Below the pieces are notes generated by a model. That model was not told the origin of the DNA. It did not search any database and saw nothing but the letters and a program-made list of their open reading frames with translations. From positions 1 through 64,000 of the forward strand of contig JAFDXO010000154.1 in NCBI GenBank assembly GCA_018267925.1: a DNA stretch of 64,000 bases. The letters run 5' to 3'. The translations under genes were made by a program, and so were the position numbers. This DNA comes from Bacteroidota bacterium. GTDB lineage: Bacteria; Bacteroidota; Bacteroidia; Chitinophagales; Chitinophagaceae. This document shows positions 8,919 to 17,188 of this stretch, piece after piece. Position 1 is the stretch's first letter. Each line of letters begins with the position of its first letter.

Positions 8919-8982
8919 GTGGGAACCATGTCCCTAAGCTAAAAACAAAAGTTCAATTAGCAAACTAACTTCAAAAAACAGC

Positions 8983-10032
8983 TTAATTCTTTTGCTTATT
9001 GATGATATATAAATTAATAACCAACGACACTAATAAAAACATAGCCACCAACTGGTGCATTTCGGCAAAGGCCTCATAACGACCAAAATGATGAGGTTGC
9101 ATCTTGGGGGCTAACAAAACGGTGGTTATCCCAAGCCCTATTTGTAAGCACACTAACCATATCGGGTGCCATTTGGTTGCAGAAAAAAGCTTGAATGGAT
9201 ATTGCTTTGAAAGTCGAATAGCTGCTCCTGTCCAAAAAATAATTAAAGTACCCAAAGTATAAGCCAGTAAACGATGAATAAATTGAACATTGACAGGATC
9301 ATTAACCCAACTGAGTTTTGATAAATTTTCAGGAATATACACACCATTAATGTCCGGCCAAGTTGGTGCATAAGTCGCAGCCTTCAACCCTGCCATAAAG
9401 GCTCCGTAAATTAGTTGTAAACCTAAAAAGCCAATAATAAAGAGAGTGAAATTTCGAAATCCGGGAATGAAGATTCTTTGTTCTTCTTTCAACAGTAATT
9501 TCAAGGCAAACCAAAGCGTGTAGCATAAAAGCACTAATGCAGCAATAAAGTGAATAGCCAATTTGATGTGATTAACATATAGGTTCTCATTGTTTAGTCC
9601 GCTTGCCACCATGATCCAACCAATCAACCCTTGTGCCGCCCCTAACAAAAAGAGAATAAAAAAAGGAATAACCATCTCTCGATCGAAGTATTTGCGGACT
9701 AAGAAATAGATGAATCCTAATGCAAATACTACGCCCAGCAATCTCGCCCATAAGCGATGAAACCATTCCCAAAAGAATATGGACTTAAAATCGTCTAACG
9801 TGAAATGGGCATTTAAAAATTTGTATTGTGCAATCTGCTTATAGCCATCAAAAGCATGGTTCCATTCCTGTTCATTCATTGGCGGTAAGGCACCCATAAT
9901 AGGTTTCCATTCCGTAATAGATAATCCCGAACCGGTAAGGCGTGTAACTCCACCTAACAACACCTGAACTATAATCATGAATACACCAATCAGTAGCCAA
10001 ATAGCCACAGCCTTACGCTTATTTACAGTCAC
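8983..10032 (-). CDS. ctaA: Heme A synthase (COX15/CtaA family)
   Basis: A 349-residue, eight-span membrane protein that hydroxylates the C8 methyl of heme O to make heme A for aa3-type oxidases. Diagnostic stretches are LLGGVTRLTGSGLSITEW near the N-terminus, the heme-ligating His segments WFHRLWARLLG, IHFIAALVL, FIHRLLAYTLG and MHQLVAMFLL, and the conserved ATYAPTWPDINGVYIP loop. The longer proline-rich loop and the WKPIMGALPP motif put it in the COX15 (class D) type rather than the Bacillus type. The start is GTG 10032, not TTG 10053, because a perfect -7 box occupies 10051-10058. No cox genes lie beside it. Confidence 0.95.
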   Translation of the reverse strand: MTVNKRKAVAIWLLIGVFMIIVQVLLGGVTRLTGSGLSITEWKPIMGALPPMNEQEWNHAFDGYKQIAQYKFLNAHFTLDDFKSIFFWEWFHRLWARLLGVVFALGFIYFLVRKYFDREMVIPFFILFLLGAAQGLIGWIMVASGLNNENLYVNHIKLAIHFIAALVLLCYTLWFALKLLLKEEQRIFIPGFRNFTLFIIGFLGLQLIYGAFMAGLKAATYAPTWPDINGVYIPENLSKLSWVNDPVNVQFIHRLLAYTLGTLIIFWTGAAIRLSKQYPFKLFSATKWHPIWLVCLQIGLGITTVLLAPKMQPHHFGRYEAFAEMHQLVAMFLLVSLVINLYIINKQKN

Positions 10033-10050
10033 GCAAAAATATTTTGAAGG

Positions 10051-10058
10051 CAAAAATA
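10051..10058 (-). promoter_or_regulatory. Bacteroidota -7 box (TATTTTTG) for ctaA
   Basis: A perfect TAnnTTTG on the minus strand, 18 nt before GTG 10032. A second copy at 10034-10041 lies too close to the start to give a leader. Together they rule out the upstream TTG start at 10053. Confidence 0.5.
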
Positions 10059-10359
10059 CACTTCCCTACTGACTGACACTTTACTTCGTTTCTTATAAGT
10101 ATAAATTTATAAAAGAACGTTTGTGATGTTCTAAAGAGGAATTTATTTCGATATAAATTCTGTGGTAATTAGCTTGAAAAAGAGCTTTCTAAACCTATAA
10201 AAACCCCTTTATTAGTAAATAGAGATTTGCTTTTTTTTTTAAGGTATTTCGAATTAGTCTAAGGGCCATCTTCAAAATTCAGTCAATTAAATTTACTATT
10301 AGATAAAAAAATTTGTAAAAAAAATTGTCTATGTGTTAAAAATTTTGAGGGATAGTTTT
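10059..10359. other. Gene-free divergent intergenic region between ctaA and HU
   Basis: About 300 bp with no plausible ORF on either strand, flanked by the divergent ctaA and HU promoters. It is strongly A/T-rich, with a ten-T run near 10231-10242 and an A run near 10315-10324. Such bent A-tract DNA is common upstream of strong promoters, but no defined site is recognised. Confidence 0.45.
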
Positions 10360-10367
10360 TATCTTTG
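10360..10367 (+). promoter_or_regulatory. Bacteroidota -7 box (TATCTTTG) for the HU gene
   Basis: A perfect TAnnTTTG, 54 nt before ATG 10422. It overlaps the longer TTG-initiated frame that begins at 10365, so that extension is rejected. Confidence 0.6.
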
Positions 10368-10421
10368 AACGGCATAAAACATAACCCACTTAAACTTCAA
10401 GCATTAAACACAAAAAAAATT

Positions 10422-10742
10422 ATGAGAAAAGCTGATGTAGTAAGCAGCATTGCAGAAAAAACCGGAATCCCGAAAGTGGATATTCTCGTGGCTCTGGAAG
10501 CTTTTTTTAAGGAGGTCAAGACCTCTCTTATTGAAGGTGAGCCGGTGTATGTCCGTGGTTTTGGCAGTTTTATTTTAAAAAAGAGAGCTGCTAAAATTGG
10601 TCGGAACATTAAAAAAAATATCGCCGTAGAGATACCCGAACATTTCATACCTGCATTTAAGCCGGCAAAAGAGTTTGTGCAATCTATAAAAAATGCAAAA
10701 CCTACTTTGGGTGGAAGTCATACCGGAAAAGATGATGCGTAA
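10422..10742 (+). CDS. HU family DNA-binding protein
   Basis: A 106-residue histone-like protein: MRKADVVSSIAEKTGIPKVDI, then a beta-arm region with YVRGFGSFILKKRAAKIGRNIKK and the core PAFKPAKEF that closes the HU/IHF fold. It binds and bends DNA as a dimer in the nucleoid. It is longer than canonical 90-residue HU because of a polar C-terminal tail (SIKNAKPTLGGSHTGKDDA). The start at 10422 follows an A-rich leader after a -7 box. The downstream TPR gene has its own promoter at 10774. HU-type proteins are also known host factors for Bacteroidota integrases, relevant to the element at 55.7 kb. Confidence 0.95.
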   Translation: MRKADVVSSIAEKTGIPKVDILVALEAFFKEVKTSLIEGEPVYVRGFGSFILKKRAAKIGRNIKKNIAVEIPEHFIPAFKPAKEFVQSIKNAKPTLGGSHTGKDDA

Positions 10743-10773
10743 GAAGTTATTTACTTACCAAACGGGTTTTACC

Positions 10774-10781
10774 TACCTTTG
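10774..10781 (+). promoter_or_regulatory. Bacteroidota -7 box (TACCTTTG) for the TPR gene
   Basis: A perfect TAnnTTTG, 26 nt before GTG 10808. It makes this start, rather than any upstream in-frame codon, the likely one. Confidence 0.55.
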
Positions 10782-10807
10782 CGCCGAAAATCAAAAAAAT
10801 ATATTTG

Positions 10808-11641
10808 GTGCGTCCCATTCACTTTATTACAATTTTTTTAGCTTTAGCCCTTGTAGCCATACTGTATTTTGGAGTAAAAAATACTCCACCCAAAATTGTC
10901 GCTTCAACGCAAGCGGCAGATAGCATGAACCACACGGTTCATCCGGCCTCTTTTGACTCTCTATTATCTGCTGCGAATCGTGAGCTTCCGGCACACGCAA
11001 AAGCAGAGATAAGCACCTTGGAAAAACGTCTTTCAGCCATCTCCGATTCTTCGAAGATGGCTGTTGTTTTTGACACCTTAGCCCGACTTTGGTTGCAGCA
11101 TAAGCAAGGTCCAATTGCCGCACAATATTTTCTTCAAGAAGCTAAGTTGGTTAATTCCGAAAAAAAGCTCACCTTTGCAGCCCAATTATTTTTAGAGCTG
11201 GCACGAAAGTCCAAATCTGAAAGTATGCAGACATGGATGGGGCAGCAAGCCATTGAAGGATTTAAACGTGCTTTGCAGCTCAACCCTAATAATGACACCC
11301 TAAAAGTTGACCTTGCAGAATGTTTTATCGGCACGGGAGAAACAATGCAGGGAGTGCTAATGCTACGTGAGGTGACAGAAAAGCATCCGGATAATATTCC
11401 GGCTAATCTTATCCTCGGTCAGCAAGGAATTGTTTCAGGACAGTTTGATAAAGCCATAGCACGTTTTGATCGTGTATTGGGTCAACAACCTGAAAATATG
11501 GAAGCACTATTAGGTCTGGCAGAAGCATACAAAGGAAGCGGACAAAAACAAAAGGCACTTGAACTTTTGGAAAAAGCAAAGAAGTTGATGAATAATCCTG
11601 AATTTAGTAAGGATATTGACGATTACATAAAAACATTTTAA
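10808..11641 (+). CDS. Membrane-anchored tetratricopeptide repeat protein
   Basis: A 277-residue protein with an uncleaved-looking N-terminal hydrophobic anchor (IHFITIFLALALVAILYFGV, residues 3-22), then a linker and TPR repeats over residues 130-270. The clearest are GFKRALQLNPNNDTLKVDLAE, ANLILGQQGIVSGQFDKAIARF and ALLGLAEAYKGSGQKQKALELL. The repeats should face the periplasm and act as a protein-binding scaffold; no enzymatic domain is seen. It sits between HU and the COX24-type ribosomal peptide/RNase G genes, a neighbourhood I recognise as recurrent in Bacteroidota. The exact partner is unknown. Start GTG 10808 is preferred over the adjacent TTG 10805. Confidence 0.8.
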   Translation: MRPIHFITIFLALALVAILYFGVKNTPPKIVASTQAADSMNHTVHPASFDSLLSAANRELPAHAKAEISTLEKRLSAISDSSKMAVVFDTLARLWLQHKQGPIAAQYFLQEAKLVNSEKKLTFAAQLFLELARKSKSESMQTWMGQQAIEGFKRALQLNPNNDTLKVDLAECFIGTGETMQGVLMLREVTEKHPDNIPANLILGQQGIVSGQFDKAIARFDRVLGQQPENMEALLGLAEAYKGSGQKQKALELLEKAKKLMNNPEFSKDIDDYIKTF

Positions 11642-11664
11642 ACAACATTTAAAATCTTTTAGAT

Positions 11665-11754
11665 ATGCCTTGTGGTAAAAAAAGAAAAAGACATAAAATA
11701 GCTACTCATAAACGCAAAAAGCGTTTGAGAAAGAACCGTCATAAGAAAAAATAG
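11665..11754 (+). CDS. AURKAIP1/COX24-domain small ribosomal peptide
   Basis: A 29-residue, extremely basic peptide: MPCGKKRKRHKIATHKRKKR then LRKNRHKKK. It matches the Bacteroidota AURKAIP1/COX24 family, whose relatives are mitochondrial small-subunit protein mS38 and mycobacterial bS22. It is therefore inferred to be a small-subunit ribosomal component lying near the decoding-site rRNA. It is 23 nt downstream of the TPR gene and upstream of the RNase G gene, the usual position for this peptide. It is easily missed by gene callers because of its length. The composition (17 Lys/Arg) and the full-length match make the call strong despite the size. Confidence 0.9.
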   Translation: MPCGKKRKRHKIATHKRKKRLRKNRHKKK

Positions 11755-11779
11755 TTTTCGGGGAATTTATTTTTTCCTT

Positions 11780-11892
11780 GGCTGTTTTTCGGTTTCTCTA
11801 TACAGCCTCTTGATTTTTACCTTACAAAATTGTGGGTTCATCAGCCTTTATACCAAGCCTTGTTTTTCAAGCCTTGGATATATTTAGGCTGT
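11780..11892 (+). promoter_or_regulatory. Structured leader upstream of the RNase E/G gene
   Basis: The 226-nt gap before the RNase E/G gene contains GGCTGT at 11780-11785 and again at 11887-11892. Both are complementary to ACAGCC at 11802-11807, so two pairings exclude each other. Between them is a hairpin with arms CCAAGCCTTG (11853-11862) and CAAGCCTTGG (11868-11877) around a T5 loop, with one C-C mismatch. A leader that RNase E/G could cleave to regulate its own mRNA, as for E. coli rne, is an inference; the first hairpin could instead be a weak terminator for the peptide gene. Confidence 0.35.
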
Positions 11893-11980
11893 TTCATGGA
11901 GGCTATTCAACTTTTCAGCGTACAGAGTCTTTTGAAGTATTGCAGTGCCAGCCGGGGAATAGTTGTTTAAAGACGGTAGC

Positions 11981-13537
11981 ATGAACAAAGAGCTTATCAT
12001 CAATGCTTCGGGAGAAGGCGTAGAAATTGCCTTGCTCGAAGACAAGAAACTTGTAGAATTACATTACGAACATTCTCAAGACCAATTTGCTGTCGGTGAT
12101 TTATATCTGGGCAAGGTAAAAAAACTTATGCCCGGACTTAATGCTGCATTTGTAGATGTGGGTTATGAGAAAGATGCCTTCTTGCATTATACCGATCTCA
12201 GCCCTTATTTTCGATCGTTGCTAAAATTTACCAAGTATGCCCTAAACGGAAATACACCTTGGGGTAACGATTTTGGTAAATTTCAAAACGAAACTGATAT
12301 CATCAAGTCCGGAAAAATTACCGAAGTATTAAATGGTAAACCGGAAGTGTTAGTTCAGATTCTGAAAGAACCTATTTCTTCTAAAGGGCCAAGGCTGAGT
12401 TGCGAAATATCGCTGCCGGGTCGGTTTGTAGTGGTGACCCCGTTTAACGATGTAGTAGCCATTTCCCGAAAAATTCATTCGGCAGACGAAAGAAAAAGAT
12501 TGCAACGCATTGTGGAAGCAATCAAACCTAAAAATTTTGGTGTAATCGTGCGTACTGCTGCAGAAGGTAAAAACACAGCAGAATTACACGCAGATATTCT
12601 TTCACTTGCCGAAATGTGGGAAAGTATTCAGAAAAATCTACAAGGAGCAAAACCTCCTCAAATTATTCTGAGTGAAAAAGATAAGACTACTTCTATACTC
12701 CGAGATTTATTGAGCGACAGCTTTCAAAAAATTGTCATCAATGATAAGTCTTTGGTAAAGGAAACACAGGAATATATTTCTAGAATTTCTCCCCAACAAG
12801 AGGATATCGTTTCGTTTCACAGCACACACAATGCCATCTTTGACCAATACGGCATTACGAAACAGGTTAAATCCTCGTTTGGAAAAACGGTAAACTTAGA
12901 TAGCGGTGCTTATTTGATTATTGAACATACGGAAGCTTTACACGTTATTGACGTAAACAGTGGAACTCGTAGTGCTGATGTTTCACAAGAATTGAGTGCA
13001 CTTACTACCAATTTGGAAGCAGCAAAGGAAATTGCCCGCCAAATGAGATTGCGTGATTTAGGGGGAATCATCATCATTGATTTTATTGATTTGCGCCTTC
13101 CCGAAAACAAGAAAAAACTCTTGGATTCTATGGAGGAATTTATGGCTAATGATCGGGCACGTCATACCATTTTGCCGGTGTCAAAATTTGGGCTAATGCA
13201 AATCACCCGCCAAAGGCTACGCCCGGAATTAAATATAACAACTGCGGAAGTATGCCCAAGCTGTAAAGGAACCGGAAAAATTGGCCCGTCTTTATTGATT
13301 GCCGATGAAATTGAAAAAGACTTAAAATACTTGATTAATCAAGGTCATCGAGCACTTGCTTTACATGTACACCCCATTTTGGCAGCCTATCTCACTAAAG
13401 GTGTTTTCTTTAATTCAATTGTTTGGAAATGGTATCGTACCTACAAGCTAAAGTTGAAAATTGTTTCGGATAATAATGCTCAAATTACCCAATATCAATT
13501 TTTTGATCAAAAAACAGAAGAGTTAATTAAACTTTAG
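11981..13537 (+). CDS. rng: Rne/Rng family ribonuclease (RNase E/G)
   Basis: A 518-residue endoribonuclease of RNase G size, without the long RNase E scaffold tail. It contains an S1 RNA-binding domain (about residues 36-130), the 5' sensor/RNase H-like region and the DNase I-like catalytic core. The metal-binding aspartates are Asp324 (IDVNSG) and Asp367 (IIIDFIDLRL), spaced 43 residues as in E. coli RNase E. A Zn-link CPSCKGTGK gives Cys425 and Cys428 for tetramer assembly. It processes rRNA and decays mRNA in the cytoplasm. ATG 11981 is chosen over TTG 11963 because homology begins at MNKELIINASGEGVEIALLE. It follows a possibly regulatory leader. Confidence 0.95.
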   Translation: MNKELIINASGEGVEIALLEDKKLVELHYEHSQDQFAVGDLYLGKVKKLMPGLNAAFVDVGYEKDAFLHYTDLSPYFRSLLKFTKYALNGNTPWGNDFGKFQNETDIIKSGKITEVLNGKPEVLVQILKEPISSKGPRLSCEISLPGRFVVVTPFNDVVAISRKIHSADERKRLQRIVEAIKPKNFGVIVRTAAEGKNTAELHADILSLAEMWESIQKNLQGAKPPQIILSEKDKTTSILRDLLSDSFQKIVINDKSLVKETQEYISRISPQQEDIVSFHSTHNAIFDQYGITKQVKSSFGKTVNLDSGAYLIIEHTEALHVIDVNSGTRSADVSQELSALTTNLEAAKEIARQMRLRDLGGIIIIDFIDLRLPENKKKLLDSMEEFMANDRARHTILPVSKFGLMQITRQRLRPELNITTAEVCPSCKGTGKIGPSLLIADEIEKDLKYLINQGHRALALHVHPILAAYLTKGVFFNSIVWKWYRTYKLKLKIVSDNNAQITQYQFFDQKTEELIKL

Positions 13538-13580
13538 GCACAGTAATTGCGGTTCAAACATAATTAATACGCTGTTTGAT

Positions 13581-13889
13581 ATGAAGCATTTCTATTTTAT
13601 ATTGATATTTTTGCTCGGTTTATCCATTTCTTCTCCTGCGAAGGCTCAAAACTTTCAGGCTAAACAACGCGCACAAGAAAGAACCATTCGGGCTGCTTAT
13701 AAATCAGGAAAGATAACTGAGCAGGAGTATTACAAACTGATGGATGAGCAAGAAAAAATAAAGGAAGCAATTCAGAAATATGATTCTGACGAATATTGGA
13801 CTCCACACGAAAAAAATGTAGTGCATGATAAATTGGTTCGAGCAGAAAAGCGTTTGAGCCGATATAAAACTAATAGTGAAGTTTATTAG
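13581..13889 (+). CDS. Small secreted protein of unknown function
   Basis: A 102-residue protein with a classic signal peptide (MKHFYFILIFLLGLSISSPAKAQ, cleavage likely after AKA or AKAQ). The mature part is highly charged and helical, rich in Lys, Glu and Gln (TIRAAYKSGKITEQEYYKL, EKIKEAIQKYDSD). No cysteine, lipobox or recognised domain is present. It starts 43 nt after the RNase G stop and may be read from the same transcript. Its 3' end meets the convergent DUF1501 gene 10 nt away. I do not recognise the family; a periplasmic helical protein is all that can be said. Confidence 0.7.
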   Translation: MKHFYFILIFLLGLSISSPAKAQNFQAKQRAQERTIRAAYKSGKITEQEYYKLMDEQEKIKEAIQKYDSDEYWTPHEKNVVHDKLVRAEKRLSRYKTNSEVY

Positions 13890-13899
13890 CTTTTTTTCC

Positions 13900-15159
13900 T
13901 TAACCTCGAAATAGAGATAACTTTTCTTTTTCCCACTCGGGAAATAAAACGGCATCATTGTTCAATCCAAGATGCCTGTCGGCAACAGAACTAAACACGG
14001 TGCGGAAATCTGTTGTAACCGGCAAATCTCTACCATCAGCTAAGTTTTCAATAGATAAATCGGGAACACTTCCATACACACGCCCGCCATCAACTTGACT
14101 TCCTAATATAAAGCAACAACTGGCTCTTCCATGATCTGTACCACCTGTTCCATTTTCGTGCATGGTTCGCCCAAACTCAGTGCTGGTCATCAACACTGTG
14201 TTTTCTTGATAAGAACCAAGATCTTGCCAAAAAGCATTTATACTTTTACTTAGGTCTGCGGCACTACGAGCAAAAACGCCTTGAGTTGTTCCTTGATTGA
14301 AGTGCGTGTCCCAACCTAAGCTTTCTGTAAAGGCAACCTCCAAGCCAACATCCATTTTTATTAATTGTGCAATTTGTTTCAACGAATTGCCTAAAGAGGT
14401 TGATGGATATACAGAACCATTTTCAGGACGATATTTTTTTAGTTCTTCGGGTTTTAACATACTCATGGCTGCAAAACTTTCTTTGCCGGCACTATTCAAC
14501 ATTTTAGAAGAGGTGTTATTGTATAAGGCTTCAAAATCTTGTTGCATGGTTTTTGTATCCGAACCGTGTATTTGCAGAGCAAAATCGGTGAGATTGCTAA
14601 TAGCTATGGCTTCATTGCTTCCATACAAACTTCGCGGTAATGCACTGGTTAAACTAACGGCACTGAAGGGTGTTTGATGGTCGTGTATCAACCCAACAGC
14701 ACGATTTAACCAACCGCTGGAAGTGCCTTTGTTGAAGGGTGTTCCACTTTCCATATAATCTTGGGCATCAAAATGACTTCTTGAATTATTGGGCGAACCC
14801 ATGCCATGCACAATAGCCAACTGTTCGTTTTGAAATAATTTTCCTAATTCCTGAAAACTTGGATGTAAGCCAAATCTCCCATCAAGATCTAATAGCGGAG
14901 CAGCTTCTGTGTTGGACGGACTCATGAAAAGTGCCGGTCGGGCTTGTTTAAGAAAAGGGTCTGTGAATGGAGTTACGGCCATGAGTCCATCCATAGCACC
15001 ACGTTGAAAAATAAACACCAATACTTTTCGTTTCCCGTAGTTGGGCAACTTTAGATTGGCTCCTTTAGCTACCTGAGCTATAAAGGATGGAATGCCTCCT
15101 AAGCCAATACCCAACAAGGCTAAGCCACCGCTTTTTAAAAATGCTCTACGATTCCACAT
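13900..15159 (-). CDS. DUF1501 domain protein with Tat-type signal
   Basis: A 419-residue member of DUF1501, related to the sulfatase/alkaline-phosphatase superfamily. The N-terminus NRRAFLKSGGLALLGIGLGG is a twin-arginine signal, so the protein is probably exported folded. Family marks are VFIFQRGAMDGL near residue 50, HGMGSPNNSRSHFDAQDYME and the late VLMTSTEFGRTMHENGTGGTDHGRASCCFILG. It pairs with the DUF1800 gene directly upstream (27 nt), the near-constant partner of DUF1501. The biochemical role of the pair is not established. No truncation is seen. Confidence 0.9.
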   Translation of the reverse strand: MWNRRAFLKSGGLALLGIGLGGIPSFIAQVAKGANLKLPNYGKRKVLVFIFQRGAMDGLMAVTPFTDPFLKQARPALFMSPSNTEAAPLLDLDGRFGLHPSFQELGKLFQNEQLAIVHGMGSPNNSRSHFDAQDYMESGTPFNKGTSSGWLNRAVGLIHDHQTPFSAVSLTSALPRSLYGSNEAIAISNLTDFALQIHGSDTKTMQQDFEALYNNTSSKMLNSAGKESFAAMSMLKPEELKKYRPENGSVYPSTSLGNSLKQIAQLIKMDVGLEVAFTESLGWDTHFNQGTTQGVFARSAADLSKSINAFWQDLGSYQENTVLMTSTEFGRTMHENGTGGTDHGRASCCFILGSQVDGGRVYGSVPDLSIENLADGRDLPVTTDFRTVFSSVADRHLGLNNDAVLFPEWEKEKLSLFRG

Positions 15160-15186
15160 GGATTCAATATTTGATAGTGAATAAAA

Positions 15187-17076
15187 TTACCGAAGTTGAA
15201 ATTCCGGCGAACCAATGATCAACCCAATGCTTTGAGATACCGAATCTATGACAGAATTGCTTTTTAATATCCGATCATTTGAAAGTAAGTTCAGATTATC
15301 CTTATCGGTTTCTTGAGCTATTGTTTGTTGGTCAATAGGTTGTTGTGTTCTGGTAAATATTTTTGTTACATCTCGCTCCGGTAAAAGGTCTTGAGCAATC
15401 GTAGTTTTCCATGTTGGCGAGTTTTTTTCAAATTTATTTGAGTCAAATCGGATGCCTTTGATGCTTTTAGTTGCTAAAGCCCAACCAAAATTTATTCTGG
15501 AAAGTATCGTACCACTGTTTATCCAAAATTTTGCTTGATCTGGAAAGCCGGTAGGGGCTTGATAGTAATAATATCGTTGTCCCATCTTGCTTATCCACTG
15601 AACAATTGGCATGGGGTTTTGTACATCGGTATGTAGCACACGAAGTGCCGAAACAGTCAATTCAAAAGGTGATTTTGTTTTAGCATAGAAGGTTCCCTTT
15701 TTCCAAAATTCCGGTGAAGCCACCATTTCTTCTAACACGGCACGTATATTTCCATCGGATCCTTGAAATCGTTTTGCCATTTTATTGATTAAGCTTTGAG
15801 GGGGATTGTCGGACACAAAACGAACGGCTAACTTTCTACAAATAAATTTTGCTGTTGCCGGCTGATTAGCCAAAAGATGAAGCAAAGTCAATCCTTCTTC
15901 ATAGCCTCCACCCGAAGAAAATTTTTTCCCAAGAACTGTTTTTTCACCATCATCATGTCTATTGACGGCAAAGAAAAAATCGCCTGATCTGACGAATCCT
16001 TCTTTTGACATGTCTTCCAATCCTTTTCTTTTCAAAAGCCCTTGTACCTGTTGATAGCCGGGCATGTTGGGACTACTTGGAAAAATGGTCCACCCTGTTA
16101 AAATTCTTGCTGCTTGAGTAACATCTTGTTGCGTATAACCGCCATCAACACCCAATGTGTGAAGCTCCATCAATTCTCGTGCATAATTTTCATTTAAGCC
16201 TTCTTGCGATTTTCTGTTGATTTGCTTACGTAGTTTAGCAGCTTCTGATGAATCCACTTTGGATAGTCGTAGCTTTAATTTTTGTAGTTGAATGGAGTCT
16301 TGTTGAGAAAATTTACTGTTGTGTCCTGAACTGCTGAAGTTATCAAGATACAAAAGCATAGCTGGCGATTGAGCAGTGGCTAACAACAAATCGTAAAAGG
16401 TGCCGACTACGTTGGGTCGAATTACATCCCGTTCATAATTCGGTACATACAAAGCACAATCGTTTTTGCTAAGGGATACATTAAAGTGATTGAACCAAAA
16501 GTCTGTCAATACCTCATGTAATTGGTTGGTTGAATAGGTTGCCCGTAGTAGCTTCTGACCTATTTGTTGACGAAATAATTCTTGTTCTTTTCGCCAACCC
16601 ATTGCTTTGCTGAATGAGTCAATTGCACTTTGAAAGGTGGTGGCATCTTTCCCCTTTTGGGCGGAGTCTTTTGGGATTACACCAGCCTTTTCAGCATCTT
16701 TAATGATTTGTCCGTTTCGACGAAAAATATCGGCAATTTCTGTGTTGCTATATTCTAAAGCATCAAATTGTTGCAACCGTTTCATTAAGTCATCATTGGG
16801 TAAATTTCCATCCAATTGCTTTTCAAACCATACCGATAGCCCCATTTTTACAACTTCATCTACATCTTTTGTTGTTCCACCATAGGTAAATCTATCTATT
16901 AAATGCGCAGCAGCCTGTCGTTCAGTCAAGTTTGCAGATTGATAAGGCATCCTGACAGAATTTCGCGGAAGTGCTAAAGAAAAAAGAGGCAATACAAGAA
17001 TGATAACCCCAAAAATTACTACTTTGTGGAAAGGCTTTAATGTATTTGTAAAGAAAAGAAACAGTGCGTATTGCAT
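15187..17076 (-). CDS. DUF1800 domain protein
   Basis: A 629-residue protein with an N-terminal hydrophobic export segment (about residues 20-38, KVVIFGVIILVLPLFSLAL). The DUF1800 body is marked by AAHLIDRFTYGGT, LTDFWFNHFNVSLSKND, NENYARELMELHTLGVDGGYTQQDVTQAARILTGW and KFICRKLAVRFVSDNPP, split here only for reading. DUF1800 proteins are exported and almost always encoded with DUF1501 proteins, as here. The activity is unknown; a role in secreted complexes or polymer handling has been guessed but not shown. It is the first gene of the two-gene unit. The divergent dgt gene begins 112 bp away. Confidence 0.9.
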   Translation of the reverse strand: MQYALFLFFTNTLKPFHKVVIFGVIILVLPLFSLALPRNSVRMPYQSANLTERQAAAHLIDRFTYGGTTKDVDEVVKMGLSVWFEKQLDGNLPNDDLMKRLQQFDALEYSNTEIADIFRRNGQIIKDAEKAGVIPKDSAQKGKDATTFQSAIDSFSKAMGWRKEQELFRQQIGQKLLRATYSTNQLHEVLTDFWFNHFNVSLSKNDCALYVPNYERDVIRPNVVGTFYDLLLATAQSPAMLLYLDNFSSSGHNSKFSQQDSIQLQKLKLRLSKVDSSEAAKLRKQINRKSQEGLNENYARELMELHTLGVDGGYTQQDVTQAARILTGWTIFPSSPNMPGYQQVQGLLKRKGLEDMSKEGFVRSGDFFFAVNRHDDGEKTVLGKKFSSGGGYEEGLTLLHLLANQPATAKFICRKLAVRFVSDNPPQSLINKMAKRFQGSDGNIRAVLEEMVASPEFWKKGTFYAKTKSPFELTVSALRVLHTDVQNPMPIVQWISKMGQRYYYYQAPTGFPDQAKFWINSGTILSRINFGWALATKSIKGIRFDSNKFEKNSPTWKTTIAQDLLPERDVTKIFTRTQQPIDQQTIAQETDKDNLNLLSNDRILKSNSVIDSVSQSIGLIIGSPEFQLR

Positions 17077-17188
17077 CCTCTTATGATTGTTTAAATTTGG
17101 TATAGTTTAATCATTAGGAAGCCTTAACAAGGTTTAAACAAAAAAACCATTCGCCTTACATTCCACTAAATTGGTGCATTTTTACGGA

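Noticed and set aside
10365..10421. Longer start for the HU gene
   Set aside because: The extension overlaps the TATCTTTG box and HU homology begins at MRKADVV.
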